A DNA stretch of 28,133 nt from Oscillospiraceae bacterium (GTDB lineage: Bacteria; Bacillota_A; Clostridia; Oscillospirales; WRJC01). The stretch spans positions 1-28,133 of the forward strand of contig WRJC01000037.1 of NCBI GenBank assembly GCA_009782405.1. Reading direction: 5' to 3'. The stretch's first letter is position 1. The number at the start of each line of letters is the position of its first letter. Below, one piece after another: positions 1-7,865 of this stretch. The position numbers and the translations under genes are program-made. The notes under the pieces are model-generated. The model did no database searches. It was given only the letters and a program-made list of their open reading frames with translations, and was not told the DNA's origin.

Positions 1-1
1 C

Positions 2-307
2 GAGCTGTTATTGAACGTCTCATCCGATGACGACACGCTCTGTTTCGCCCACTTCGGGAGCATGGATAACGCGCGCCCGATCATCGTTAAGTCAAAAGAA
101 CAGCTACTTTTTTGGATGGAAAAAATTTCCGAATGGCGCAAAAGCGGAATTGGTAAAGGGCGGATGATGGAGCTGCTTTTGTCCGGCGACCCCCTTCTTG
201 CCGCGCTCAAAAAAATGCCGGAGCGGATGCGAGCCCGCGAGCGTTATTTTATCGAGAACAATTTGGCAGGGATAATCGGCTGGATCGAATCGCGGGAAAA
301 AATGTAG
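2..307 (+). CDS. Hypothetical protein, 5'-truncated by window edge
   Basis: The reading frame is open from the first bases of the window to a TAG at 305-307. A TTG at 11 could be a start, but it has no ribosome binding site in view and codons upstream of it stay open, so the gene probably begins outside the window. The visible part is a small, soluble, charged protein, mostly helical in its second half, with many Met, Arg and Lys residues. It has no membrane segment and no motif I recognise. The stop codon lies inside a GC-rich palindrome that continues downstream. I cannot assign a function. Confidence 0.55.
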   Translation, partial: ELLLNVSSDDDTLCFAHFGSMDNARPIIVKSKEQLLFWMEKISEWRKSGIGKGRMMELLLSGDPLLAALKKMPERMRARERYFIENNLAGIIGWIESREKM

Positions 308-335
308 GGGCGGTTTGCGAACCGCCCGTATTTTT
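308..335 (+). terminator. GC-rich hairpin with T-run, probable intrinsic terminator
   Basis: GGGCGGTT (308-315), loop TGCG, AACCGCCC (320-327) form a perfect 8-bp stem followed by GTATTTTT. It directly abuts the upstream stop codon. The TAGGGGCGG...CCGCCC form also resembles a dispersed palindrome family I recall from clostridial genomes, so it could be a repeat element that doubles as a terminator. Confidence 0.65.
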
Positions 336-412
336 AAGAACATCCCCATGCCTGCCCCCTTTAGGGGATGCTCAGCAGGCAGAGTAAACAAAAGAAAGGT
401 GTCATTCGCTAA

Positions 413-1279
413 ATGAAACAGGCGTATCTCAAGTTAATATCCGGCTTTTTGCTTTTCGGCTCAAACGGTATCGTCGCAAGCTATATTTTGCTGACCAGCT
501 ATGAGGTAGTGTTCTCAAGGACGCTGATCGGGAGTTTATTTCTAATCATGATCCACATCCTTTCCAAAGGAAAATTCCGGAGCTGGGAAAATAAAAAACA
601 TTTTTGCTGTGTGATCGTCTCGGGCGCCGCCATGAGCGGAAGCTGGATGTTTTTGTATGAAGCGTACAAACAGATCGGCGTCAGCGTTGCGACGCTTGCG
701 TATTACTGCGGCCCCGTCATCGTCATGGCGCTCTCGCCGCTGGTTTTCCGCGAACGGCTGACGAAGGCGAAAATATTCGGCCTTTTTGCGGTGCTGACCG
801 GAATGCTGCTCGTGAACGGCAGTGATTTATTGCGGGGCGGGTTTTCGTGGGGGTTGTTTTGCGGCGTCATGTCAGCGTTCATGTATGCGCTCATGGTCAT
901 CTGCAACAAAAAGGCTGCGAGCATAACGGGGCTTGAAAATTCAATGTGGCAGCTGACGGTGAGTTTTTTTGCCGTGGCGGTTTTCATGCTGATAAAGCAG
1001 GGAGCGGCGTTTCCTTTCCCGCTTCACAGCATTTTGCCGATTTTGTTTTTGGGCGTCGTCAATACGGGGATCGGATGTTACCTGTATTTTTCCTCCATCC
1101 ACCAACTGCCCGTCCAATCCGTGGCGATCCTTGGGTATCTGGAGCCGCTGTCGGCTTTGATCTTCTCGGCGGCGCTGCTTCAGGAGCGATTGAGTTTCAT
1201 TCAGGCGGCCGGAGCCGTTTTGATCTTGGGCGGCGCCGCTTTCGGGGAATTTTTTCATTTTCACGTCAAAAAGGGGTGA
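413..1279 (+). CDS. EamA/DMT-family membrane transporter
   Basis: This 288-residue, very hydrophobic protein has about ten predicted membrane helices in two similar halves, the layout and length of EamA (drug/metabolite transporter) permeases. The first half contains a family-like stretch near YCGPVIVMALSPLVFRERLT (about residues 98-117), and the second half has the matching GYLEPLSALIFSAALLQERL segment (about 241-260); both carry the typical E-R-L ending of an EamA repeat. It probably exports or exchanges a small metabolite across the cytoplasmic membrane; the substrate cannot be told. The ATG at 413 follows a GAAAGGTG ribosome binding site. The next gene starts 5 bases after its stop, so the two may be co-transcribed. 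Confidence 0.88.
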   Translation: MKQAYLKLISGFLLFGSNGIVASYILLTSYEVVFSRTLIGSLFLIMIHILSKGKFRSWENKKHFCCVIVSGAAMSGSWMFLYEAYKQIGVSVATLAYYCGPVIVMALSPLVFRERLTKAKIFGLFAVLTGMLLVNGSDLLRGGFSWGLFCGVMSAFMYALMVICNKKAASITGLENSMWQLTVSFFAVAVFMLIKQGAAFPFPLHSILPILFLGVVNTGIGCYLYFSSIHQLPVQSVAILGYLEPLSALIFSAALLQERLSFIQAAGAVLILGGAAFGEFFHFHVKKG

Positions 1280-1284
1280 AATGA

Positions 1285-2340
1285 TTGCAGCTTACGTGGG
1301 ATAACATACAGGCTAACGCGGTCGCTTTCTCAAAACGGTGGAAAGACGGGCGCAACGAGGAAGCCGAAGCGCAGGCTTTCGAGATTGATTTTTTGCACGT
1401 TTTCGGCGTGGACGACCCTGTCAAATTGGGAGATTTCGAGTACAAAGTCCCGCTGTCCGGCAATAAAACGGGTTACATAGATTACCTCTGGAAAGGGCGG
1501 ATAGCCATTGAAATGAAAAGCCGCGGCAAAGACCTTGCCGCGGCTTTTGAGCAATTACGCGCCTATATGTCGCACCTGCCGGAAGATGATATCCCAGACC
1601 TGTGGATGGTATGCGATTTTGAAAATATCCGGCTCTGTCGCCGCTCCACAAACGAAGTTTACAATTTCAAGACGAAAGACCTCAGAAAACACATAAAACG
1701 GTTTGCCAATATCGCGGGTTACGCTGCCGAACGCGTGCGTGACGACCAAGTGGAGGTCAGCGTGAAAGCCGCCGAGAAAATGGCGCGGCTCCACGACGCG
1801 TTGAAAGAAAACGGTTACGGCGGGCACGAGCTTGAAGTTTACCTCGTCCGGCTACTGTTCTGCCTGTTCGCGGACGATACGGGAATTTTTCCTCAGGACA
1901 GTTTGTTCAGCTATATCGAAAACTCCAAACAAGACGGCTCCGACCTCTCCGAGCGTATAAGCAAGCTGTTTGAAGTGCTGAATAAAGCGGCGGAGCGGTT
2001 AAAAAAGACTGAGCAATTTTTGCTTGTTCAAACATCGGAAACGACGGTGAAAATTCCGTTTGATGATATTCTCTGTATTGAATCTTTCGCGCATTATATC
2101 GTTATCCAAACTAAAACCGCTTCGATTGAAACAAGAGCCAATATCGGTGAAATAGAAAAAGCCGTCGGAGATAGATTTGTACGTTGTCACCGCTCATATA
2201 TCGTTGGACTAAATCATATCAGCCGTATAACGAAAACCGATGTTATCCTTGACAACGGCAAGTCTATCCCCTTATCGCGCAGACTGTATACAGAAATAAA
2301 TCTTGCGTTTATCGAATATCACAAGGGGAGGAAAAAGTAA
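1285..2340 (+). CDS. Chimeric ORF: MmeI-like nuclease/spacer N-terminus fused to LytTR DNA-binding domain
   Basis: A 351-residue open frame starts at TTG 1285, about 8 bases after an AAGGGG ribosome binding site. Residues 1 to about 233 resemble the N-terminus of MmeI-type IIL restriction-modification enzymes: a PD-(D/E)XK nuclease core with GYID...IAIEMKSRGKDL (Asp, then E-x-K) and the helical spacer with LEVYLVRLLFCLFADDTGIF and LFEVLN. Where the methyltransferase domain should begin, the frame runs into a response-regulator linker and a complete LytTR domain (about 240-351; IPFDDILCIES, RCHRSYIVGLNHI, PLSRR). The methyltransferase and specificity domains of the first parent and the receiver domain of the second are missing. 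This looks like a deletion fusion that stayed in frame. Whether it is expressed or functional is unknown; the nuclease residues and the LytTR fold both look intact. The next fragment belongs to the partner histidine kinase. Confidence 0.8.
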   Translation: MQLTWDNIQANAVAFSKRWKDGRNEEAEAQAFEIDFLHVFGVDDPVKLGDFEYKVPLSGNKTGYIDYLWKGRIAIEMKSRGKDLAAAFEQLRAYMSHLPEDDIPDLWMVCDFENIRLCRRSTNEVYNFKTKDLRKHIKRFANIAGYAAERVRDDQVEVSVKAAEKMARLHDALKENGYGGHELEVYLVRLLFCLFADDTGIFPQDSLFSYIENSKQDGSDLSERISKLFEVLNKAAERLKKTEQFLLVQTSETTVKIPFDDILCIESFAHYIVIQTKTASIETRANIGEIEKAVGDRFVRCHRSYIVGLNHISRITKTDVILDNGKSIPLSRRLYTEINLAFIEYHKGRKK

Positions 2341-2641
2341 TATCATAGGCAATTTATTAGATAACGCCACGGAAGCGTGTATGAAGCTGCCGAACCAAGC
2401 CGACCGTTTTATCCGAATCTATATTGATATTCTTAAAGAACAGCTATACATATCAATATCCAATTCTGTCGGCGGCTCCGTAAAAAAGAGCGGAAATAAT
2501 TATCTATCCACAAAAGATAAAGACGGTCACGGCTTCGGGTTAATGCGCGTTGATAAAATCGCCGAGAAGTACAGCGGCTTTATTAACCGCCAAAGCGAGG
2601 AAGGTGTTTTCGCTACGGAGATTATGCTACCTCTGCAATGA
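2339..2641 (+). pseudogene. GHKL sensor histidine kinase remnant (ATPase domain only)
   Basis: Right at the stop of the LytTR frame, another frame carries NIIGNLLDNATEAC, the N-box of AgrC/CitA-like histidine kinases, followed by the G-box region DGHGFGLMRVDKIAEKYSG and a typical ending FATEIMLPLQ before TGA 2639-2641. About 100 residues of the HATPase domain remain. The sensor and dimerisation parts are absent, and there is no start codon or ribosome binding site of its own. The frame is open upstream only because it shadows the LytTR coding region. The join suggests a second deletion between the regulator and kinase genes. Confidence 0.82.
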
Positions 2642-2643
2642 TT

Positions 2644-2678
2644 ATACCGTTCGTGCCTGTACAGATACCATTCGTGCC
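2644..2678 (+). promoter_or_regulatory. Predicted LytTR-type operator (two direct repeats) upstream of ABC genes
   Basis: ATACCGTTCGTGCC (2644-2657) is repeated as ATACCATTCGTGCC (2665-2678), with starts 21 bases apart. The core ACCGTTCGT fits the LytTR consensus [TA][AC][CA]GTTN[AG][TG] exactly, and the second copy ACCATTCGT differs by one base. The 12-base spacing between 9-mers is the classical two-turn arrangement for AgrA-like dimers. A possible -10 (TATGCT, 2707-2712) follows without a good -35, as expected for an activated promoter. No experimental evidence is implied. Confidence 0.55.
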
Positions 2679-2736
2679 AGAGATAAAAAAACGAAATTAT
2701 TTATGGTATGCTATTGGCAGAAGGAGGCGATGCGGA

Positions 2737-4554
2737 TTGAAAGACAAAGAAAAAGGACATAGTATTGCTCAAAACGTCATCCACTTGCTCGGCATGGCGT
2801 TTAAGCACTACAAGATAGTGTTTTTGTTTATCACGCTTGAAATGATATGCAACGGCTTATTGCCGCTGTTTGGTCTTTACTTGCCCAAATTGGCGGTGGA
2901 ACTGGTTTTAGAAAACCAAGGGCTTAACCACGCCATGTATACTTTGGGGATTTTTGCCGCCGCTTATGTGCCGATACAATGTATAAACAGTTTAGCTAAA
3001 AACGGAAAATACCCGTTTCAAAACAGTATGCGGTTTATTTATACAAGGGCGCTTTTTGAAAAGGCTCTTGACTGCGACTATTCCATCATGGAAACAAGCG
3101 AAGGTCAAACATGGTACGAAAAGGCGAAGTCTACCGTTAATAACGGCGACCAATCCGCTACATCGCAGATATTTTATGCCGTAACTCACCTTATATCTGT
3201 TCTCATATCTTTCGCGTTTATTTTCGGGGTAATATCGAGTTTGAATATTTATATCGTTTTATTGCTAATAGCCCTATCGGTCATTAACTATTTTTTGGAT
3301 TTTTCAGCCGCGCAGCATGAAGAAAAACAATGGAATATATTCGGAGATTTGAGGAAAAAGAGAGCCTACATGGAAAAGGCGATGGCGGATACCGCCGCCG
3401 CGAAAGATATTCGCGTTTATAACCTGAAATACTTATTTGACAATATAAATAATAATCTTTTGAAACGAACTTTTCTATATTTGACGAAAGTAAAAAACCG
3501 TTATTTTGTAGCGAGCAGCTTAAAGAGGCTGATTGCTCTATGCAGGGACGGTATCGCATACGCATACTGTATTTGGCAAGTTGTAAACGAAAACATCGCA
3601 ATACCCGAATTTGTTTTGTATATGAGCGCAATCGCAAGTTTTTCCGGGTGGATGAACAACATAATAAACAACGTCATAACGCTTAAACGTGAAAACAAAC
3701 GGATAAACGATTTACGCGCCTTTTTTGAATACACAAATAAACTTGACCCCGAAAATCCTTTGCCCATTGACGTGATAACAACGCCGATAGAGATTGAGTT
3801 CAAAAATGTCGGATTTCGTTATACGGAAGATACGCCGAAAATACTTGACGGATTATCATTTCAAGTACGCTCAAATGAAAAAGTTGCGCTTGTCGGTGTA
3901 AACGGCGCGGGAAAGACTACCATCGTAAAACTGTTATGTGGCTTTTACAAAATAAACGAGGGTGAAATACTATTGAACGGGTATAACATAGATTTGTTCA
4001 AACGCGCCGACCTATACACTTTGTTCTCGGCGGTTTTTCAAGACATCTGCATTTTGCCCGTCACGGCGGGCGAAAACATTTCATTCAAAAAAAACACCGA
4101 GAGCGACATGGAAAAGCTGTTGCGCTGTCTTGAAATCGCGGGGATAAAAAACGAAATAATGAAGCATAACGGAAAATTAGAAACTCCAATGCTTAAAGCG
4201 ATTGACGAAAACGGTATCATGCTGTCGGGCGGTCAGCAACAAAAACTATTGTTAGCCCGCGCTCTTTACAAGGACGCGCCCATATTGATTCTGGACGAAC
4301 CAACCGCCGCACTTGACCCGATATCGGAATCCGAGGTGTATGAAAAATTCCATGACGTTACGGGAAACAAAACGGCTGTTTATATTTCGCACAGATTGGC
4401 AAGCACCCGTTTCTGCGATAAAATATTGATGTTAAAAGACGGTAAAATCATCGAAAACGGAAGCCATGACGAGTTGATTGCCAAAAACGGCGAATATGCT
4501 TATATATTTGAAGTCCAGAGCCATTATTACAGACAGGAGGGGGAAGCAGTATGA
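2737..4554 (+). CDS. ABC exporter half-transporter (permease-ATPase fusion), subunit 1
   Basis: About 605 residues. I choose TTG 2737, because AAGGAGG (2721-2727) sits 9 bases upstream; the ATG at 2638 gives an N-terminus encoded by the operator repeats and is unlikely. An N-terminal membrane domain of about six helices is followed by an ABC ATPase with Walker A GVNGAGKTT (about residue 386), signature LSGGQQQK (about 496), Walker B ILILDEPTAALDP (about 520) and H-loop YISHR (about 550). This is the MdlB/MsbA-like exporter layout without a C39 peptidase domain. It overlaps the next gene by ATGA, so the two products probably form a heterodimeric exporter. The substrate is unknown; the nearby LytTR and kinase remains hint at a peptide or antimicrobial compound. 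Confidence 0.9.
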   Translation: MKDKEKGHSIAQNVIHLLGMAFKHYKIVFLFITLEMICNGLLPLFGLYLPKLAVELVLENQGLNHAMYTLGIFAAAYVPIQCINSLAKNGKYPFQNSMRFIYTRALFEKALDCDYSIMETSEGQTWYEKAKSTVNNGDQSATSQIFYAVTHLISVLISFAFIFGVISSLNIYIVLLLIALSVINYFLDFSAAQHEEKQWNIFGDLRKKRAYMEKAMADTAAAKDIRVYNLKYLFDNINNNLLKRTFLYLTKVKNRYFVASSLKRLIALCRDGIAYAYCIWQVVNENIAIPEFVLYMSAIASFSGWMNNIINNVITLKRENKRINDLRAFFEYTNKLDPENPLPIDVITTPIEIEFKNVGFRYTEDTPKILDGLSFQVRSNEKVALVGVNGAGKTTIVKLLCGFYKINEGEILLNGYNIDLFKRADLYTLFSAVFQDICILPVTAGENISFKKNTESDMEKLLRCLEIAGIKNEIMKHNGKLETPMLKAIDENGIMLSGGQQQKLLLARALYKDAPILILDEPTAALDPISESEVYEKFHDVTGNKTAVYISHRLASTRFCDKILMLKDGKIIENGSHDELIAKNGEYAYIFEVQSHYYRQEGEAV

Positions 4555-6383
4555 AAAACAATGATTTAAGGCAAAGCCGCATAAAAGGCGCGTTAAAAGT
4601 TTATAAAGTGTTATACGACACAGATAAACTCGTTGTTATATTGCAATTCCCCGCAGCTTTGTTGAGAGCGATAAGACCCTATATCGTCTTATTTGCTACG
4701 GCGTATATTTTAGACGGATTTTTAAAAGGGCATACTTATGAAAATCTGCTTTATATCGCGTTGGGCGCGGTATTGCTTGGGTTCGCCGTTGACCTTCTCG
4801 AAGGGTATATTGATAAAATCCATCAGGTACGAAACGATGTTTGCATATCAAGGATTTACATGACCAAAGAAGAAAAAAACATGACGCTCGATTATCAGCT
4901 TTTGGAAAGCCCTGTGGTAAACAATATAAAAGCTCGTATAGCAAGAGATAACCGTTGGAGTTCAGGTTTTTGGACCGCTTCATTTTTTTTAAAGGAATTG
5001 CTCGATAGTTTTTTCGGCTTTATTGTCGGAACTGCCGTTATAATCACATTCTTCCAGAGCAACGACATAAGCGGAGGGATAATTTTTTTAGCGATATTGT
5101 TAGTTTTTGCAGGCATCACTTCAATAATTTATTCAAAAGTATTACAGGCAAAGCTGACGGAACATCTCAATACGGAAAATCCGAAATACGACACGAAATA
5201 CCAATTTTATTTTATATATGGAAGCGCCATCAGCAATATACTCAAAACAGCCCGCATTTACAATGTGAAAAAATTGTTGTCCGGGTATCTCGAAGAAGAT
5301 GAGCGCCGCCAAGATGATTTTTGCAAGGTTCACACGCGATATACAGGGGCTTCCGGGTTTGTAGGCGCTTTAACGAGCGGAATTTCAACGGTCAGCTCGT
5401 ATCTGTTTATCGTTGCGCGGGCGGTTGCGGGAGCGATTTCTGTGAGCGACGTCGTGCAATACGCAGGTACGATTTACAATATGGTGAACAGTTTTTATCG
5501 GCTGTCTGCGGCTATTACAAATCTCGTATGGCAGACCGAAAGGATTCAAGGCATGCTGGAATTCATGGAGATAGAAAATATTTTGCACAAAGGCACTTTG
5601 CCCGTAGAAAAACGCCGTGATAATCAATATGCGATTGAATTTCATGATGTTTCGTTCAAATATCCGGGAAGCGACGATTATTCTCTGCGTAATTTTTCTA
5701 TAAAGCTCAACATCGGACAAAAACTTGCAATCGTGGGCATGAACGGAAGCGGTAAAACCACGATGATAAAATTATTGTGCCGTTTATACGACCCAAGCGA
5801 AGGCATGATTACCTTGAACGGCATAGACATAAAGAAATACGACTACGCCGAATATATCAGCATTTTTTCTGTGGTATTCCAAGACTTCAAAATGTTTTCG
5901 TTCAAGCTGTCCGAAAATATAGCTTGTTCTACTGAAATAGATTCCATGCGAATGGCGAAGGTTATTGATATGGTCGGTCTATCTGAACGAACAGAAAAAA
6001 TGCAGAGCGGTTTCGACACATATCTATATAACGATTTTGATAAAGGCGTCGAAATATCAGGCGGCGAAGCACAAAAAATCGCCCTTGCCAGAGCCTTGTA
6101 TAAAAACGCGCCGTTCATCGTCCTGGACGAACCAACCGCCGCGCTCGACCCTATCGCAGAATTTGAAATATACTCAAAATTCAATGAGATAGTCGGTGAC
6201 AAAACGGCGATATATATTTCTCACCGTTTGTCTTCTTGTCGCTTCTGCGACGACATAGCCGTGTTCCATGAAGGGGAGCTAATCCAACGGGGTAATCACG
6301 ATACCCTGCTTTCAGACAGGGACGGAAAATATTTTGAGTTGTGGAACGCCCAAGCGCAATATTATAACGATAAAGCAGTTTAG
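4551..6383 (+). CDS. ABC exporter half-transporter (permease-ATPase fusion), subunit 2
   Basis: A 610-residue protein with the same architecture as its upstream partner: a membrane domain with about six helices, then an ATPase with Walker A GMNGSGKTT (about residue 396), signature ISGGEAQK (about 502), Walker B FIVLDEPTAALDP (about 523) and H-loop YISHR (about 556). The signature has Ile in place of the usual Leu and Glu in place of Gln, while the partner is canonical LSGGQ, an asymmetry common in heterodimeric exporters. The start codon overlaps the previous stop (ATGA), with an AGGAGGGGG ribosome binding site inside the upstream gene, which indicates translational coupling and matched amounts of the two subunits. 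Confidence 0.9.
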   Translation: MKNNDLRQSRIKGALKVYKVLYDTDKLVVILQFPAALLRAIRPYIVLFATAYILDGFLKGHTYENLLYIALGAVLLGFAVDLLEGYIDKIHQVRNDVCISRIYMTKEEKNMTLDYQLLESPVVNNIKARIARDNRWSSGFWTASFFLKELLDSFFGFIVGTAVIITFFQSNDISGGIIFLAILLVFAGITSIIYSKVLQAKLTEHLNTENPKYDTKYQFYFIYGSAISNILKTARIYNVKKLLSGYLEEDERRQDDFCKVHTRYTGASGFVGALTSGISTVSSYLFIVARAVAGAISVSDVVQYAGTIYNMVNSFYRLSAAITNLVWQTERIQGMLEFMEIENILHKGTLPVEKRRDNQYAIEFHDVSFKYPGSDDYSLRNFSIKLNIGQKLAIVGMNGSGKTTMIKLLCRLYDPSEGMITLNGIDIKKYDYAEYISIFSVVFQDFKMFSFKLSENIACSTEIDSMRMAKVIDMVGLSERTEKMQSGFDTYLYNDFDKGVEISGGEAQKIALARALYKNAPFIVLDEPTAALDPIAEFEIYSKFNEIVGDKTAIYISHRLSSCRFCDDIAVFHEGELIQRGNHDTLLSDRDGKYFELWNAQAQYYNDKAV

Positions 6384-6629
6384 CGCGTCTGAAATCTTTA
6401 CAAATTTAGCGTTGAAGTTTTTTTCAAAATGGGATATTATATATCATGGTTATTTTATTTCTGCGTTACCTGATGTAATGTGGGATTTATTAAGAAATTT
6501 ATATTTTCTAACACACAAAATTTCGCAAAAAAAGTCGCGAACTTAACTCATTAGTGTAGGCATTTATCCACGTAGTCTGGAACGGCGGCAATTAAAGAAT
6601 AAATTTTATAATTTGAACAGGAAAAAAAT
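6384..6629 (+). other. Intergenic A+T-rich stretch, no gene recognised
   Basis: About 245 A+T-rich bases between the exporter and the next gene. I looked for a small peptide precursor in the three forward frames and saw only very short frames of about 10-22 codons without ribosome binding sites. A TATAAT at 6607-6612 has no suitable -35 and is too close to the next start to be convincing. Confidence 0.5.
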
Positions 6630-7763
6630 ATGGATAATTTACAGTGGCTTTTAAAAAATGGCGGCCCCGCGATAAAACTTAATTTGATAAGTGAAGGTTT
6701 GATAGATAAAAATATTTACGATGTAAACGAATTGGCGGAAGAGTTACTGCAAATAGAAAAAGTCCATACGGCTCTGACTTATTTTGACGGCTTCAAAGAT
6801 TTCCGTTCCATGCGTGACCGCGACCTGTATGGTTTAATACATGGCTGGAACGAAAACAGTTTTGAAATGTTCATGCCGTTTCTTATCAATCTTGGGTTTC
6901 AGGCGGGTATAACCGCGTTTGACGAAAAAGCCGAATATTTGCGTAATACATACCGTCATTTAATTACTCCCGACGAATCGGACGAAATACATTGGACGCA
7001 CGTTTACGGTTTGATTATTGTTTACAATTTGCTGAGAGCCGGATATTATGATGACGATATGCTTGATTACATGGGCAGACAAATCGTAGACAAGGTGTAT
7101 AAAGTCGCGGAAAATAATATATTTGACTTTTATGAAACCGACCCGTCAAAAATGAAAGGCAGATCAAAACCAAAACGGTGGCAGGATAGACCTATAATAA
7201 AAGACATACATATTTGTGAAGCCGGAGAAATGCCTCTGCCGACAAGTTATCATATCGAAGGACTGTTAAACATATATAAACACGTCAAAGACAACGAAAC
7301 AAAAGAAAAAATTGACGGTATAATGCGGTATATTTTAAACCCGCGGTATCAAAAAACGGGCGGTAACTACGGAATACATTGGGACGGTCTGCGGAAAACA
7401 TACCACTCAAGCAGCAGCGGCTGGGCTTTACCGCATTATGGCAGCGATATGCCTTTCGCAAATATATGCTTTTTAGAAAAGCTGTCTTTTTCGCCCGTTA
7501 TGCGTAAATCCGAATGGTTTCAAAAATGTATGGATAATTTCGAACAATACCGAACCGAACGCGGCACGTATTTATGCGACCATTTTGAGTTTATGTCTAA
7601 TGTGCGTCCATGTCCATGTGATACGAGTACGTTTTGCAGTGCGTTTATTGATAAAAATATTTTGCCGGAAGTAAAAAAAAGCAACAGAAAATCTTTCGCG
7701 TTTGAGTTATGCACCACTTTGTATATGAATATCTTGAAAAACAGAATAGACTGTTCAAATTAA
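6630..7763 (+). CDS. Uncharacterised 377-residue protein of the exporter block
   Basis: ATG 6630 follows an AGGA-type ribosome binding site. I do not recognise the family. The protein is soluble, has no signal peptide or membrane segment, and looks mostly helical, with repeated aromatic and acidic pairs (WTHVYGLIIVYNLLRAGYYDDD, and YHIEGLLNIYKHVKDNETKE around residue 210). This pattern is compatible with an alpha/alpha toroid such as those of prenyltransferases or cyclases, but that is only an impression. The middle has a Ser-rich turn (HSSSSGW), and a Cys/His-rich patch near residues 318-340 (CDHFEF...RPCPCDTSTFC) could bind a metal. Its position behind the exporter pair, on the same strand with similar base composition, suggests a linked role such as substrate maturation or immunity. 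That is inference from context. Confidence 0.75.
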   Translation: MDNLQWLLKNGGPAIKLNLISEGLIDKNIYDVNELAEELLQIEKVHTALTYFDGFKDFRSMRDRDLYGLIHGWNENSFEMFMPFLINLGFQAGITAFDEKAEYLRNTYRHLITPDESDEIHWTHVYGLIIVYNLLRAGYYDDDMLDYMGRQIVDKVYKVAENNIFDFYETDPSKMKGRSKPKRWQDRPIIKDIHICEAGEMPLPTSYHIEGLLNIYKHVKDNETKEKIDGIMRYILNPRYQKTGGNYGIHWDGLRKTYHSSSSGWALPHYGSDMPFANICFLEKLSFSPVMRKSEWFQKCMDNFEQYRTERGTYLCDHFEFMSNVRPCPCDTSTFCSAFIDKNILPEVKKSNRKSFAFELCTTLYMNILKNRIDCSN

Positions 7764-7831
7764 GCAATTTCAAATGCAAAGCGAAATTTTAAATAGACGA
7801 ATAAAATCTATATTTTACGTGGTTAAAATTC

Positions 7832-7847
7832 CACAAGGCAACTTGTG
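7832..7847 (+). other. Small hairpin just upstream of kinase ribosome binding site
   Basis: CACAAG (7832-7837), loop GCAA, CTTGTG (7842-7847) give a 6-bp stem closed by a GNRA-type tetraloop, ending 7 bases before the AGGAGG of the kinase pseudogene. It may be a remnant translational control element or chance. Confidence 0.3.
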
Positions 7848-7865
7848 TTGACCAGGAGGAATAAT

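Noticed and set aside
2638..2736. Upstream ATG start for the first ABC gene
   Set aside because: The added 33 residues are encoded by the operator repeats and promoter region, and a better TTG start with AAGGAGG lies at 2737.
6430..6546. Short peptide precursor (AgrD- or bacteriocin-like) after the exporter
   Set aside because: The short frames lack ribosome binding sites, leader motifs and Gly-Gly or Cys cores.
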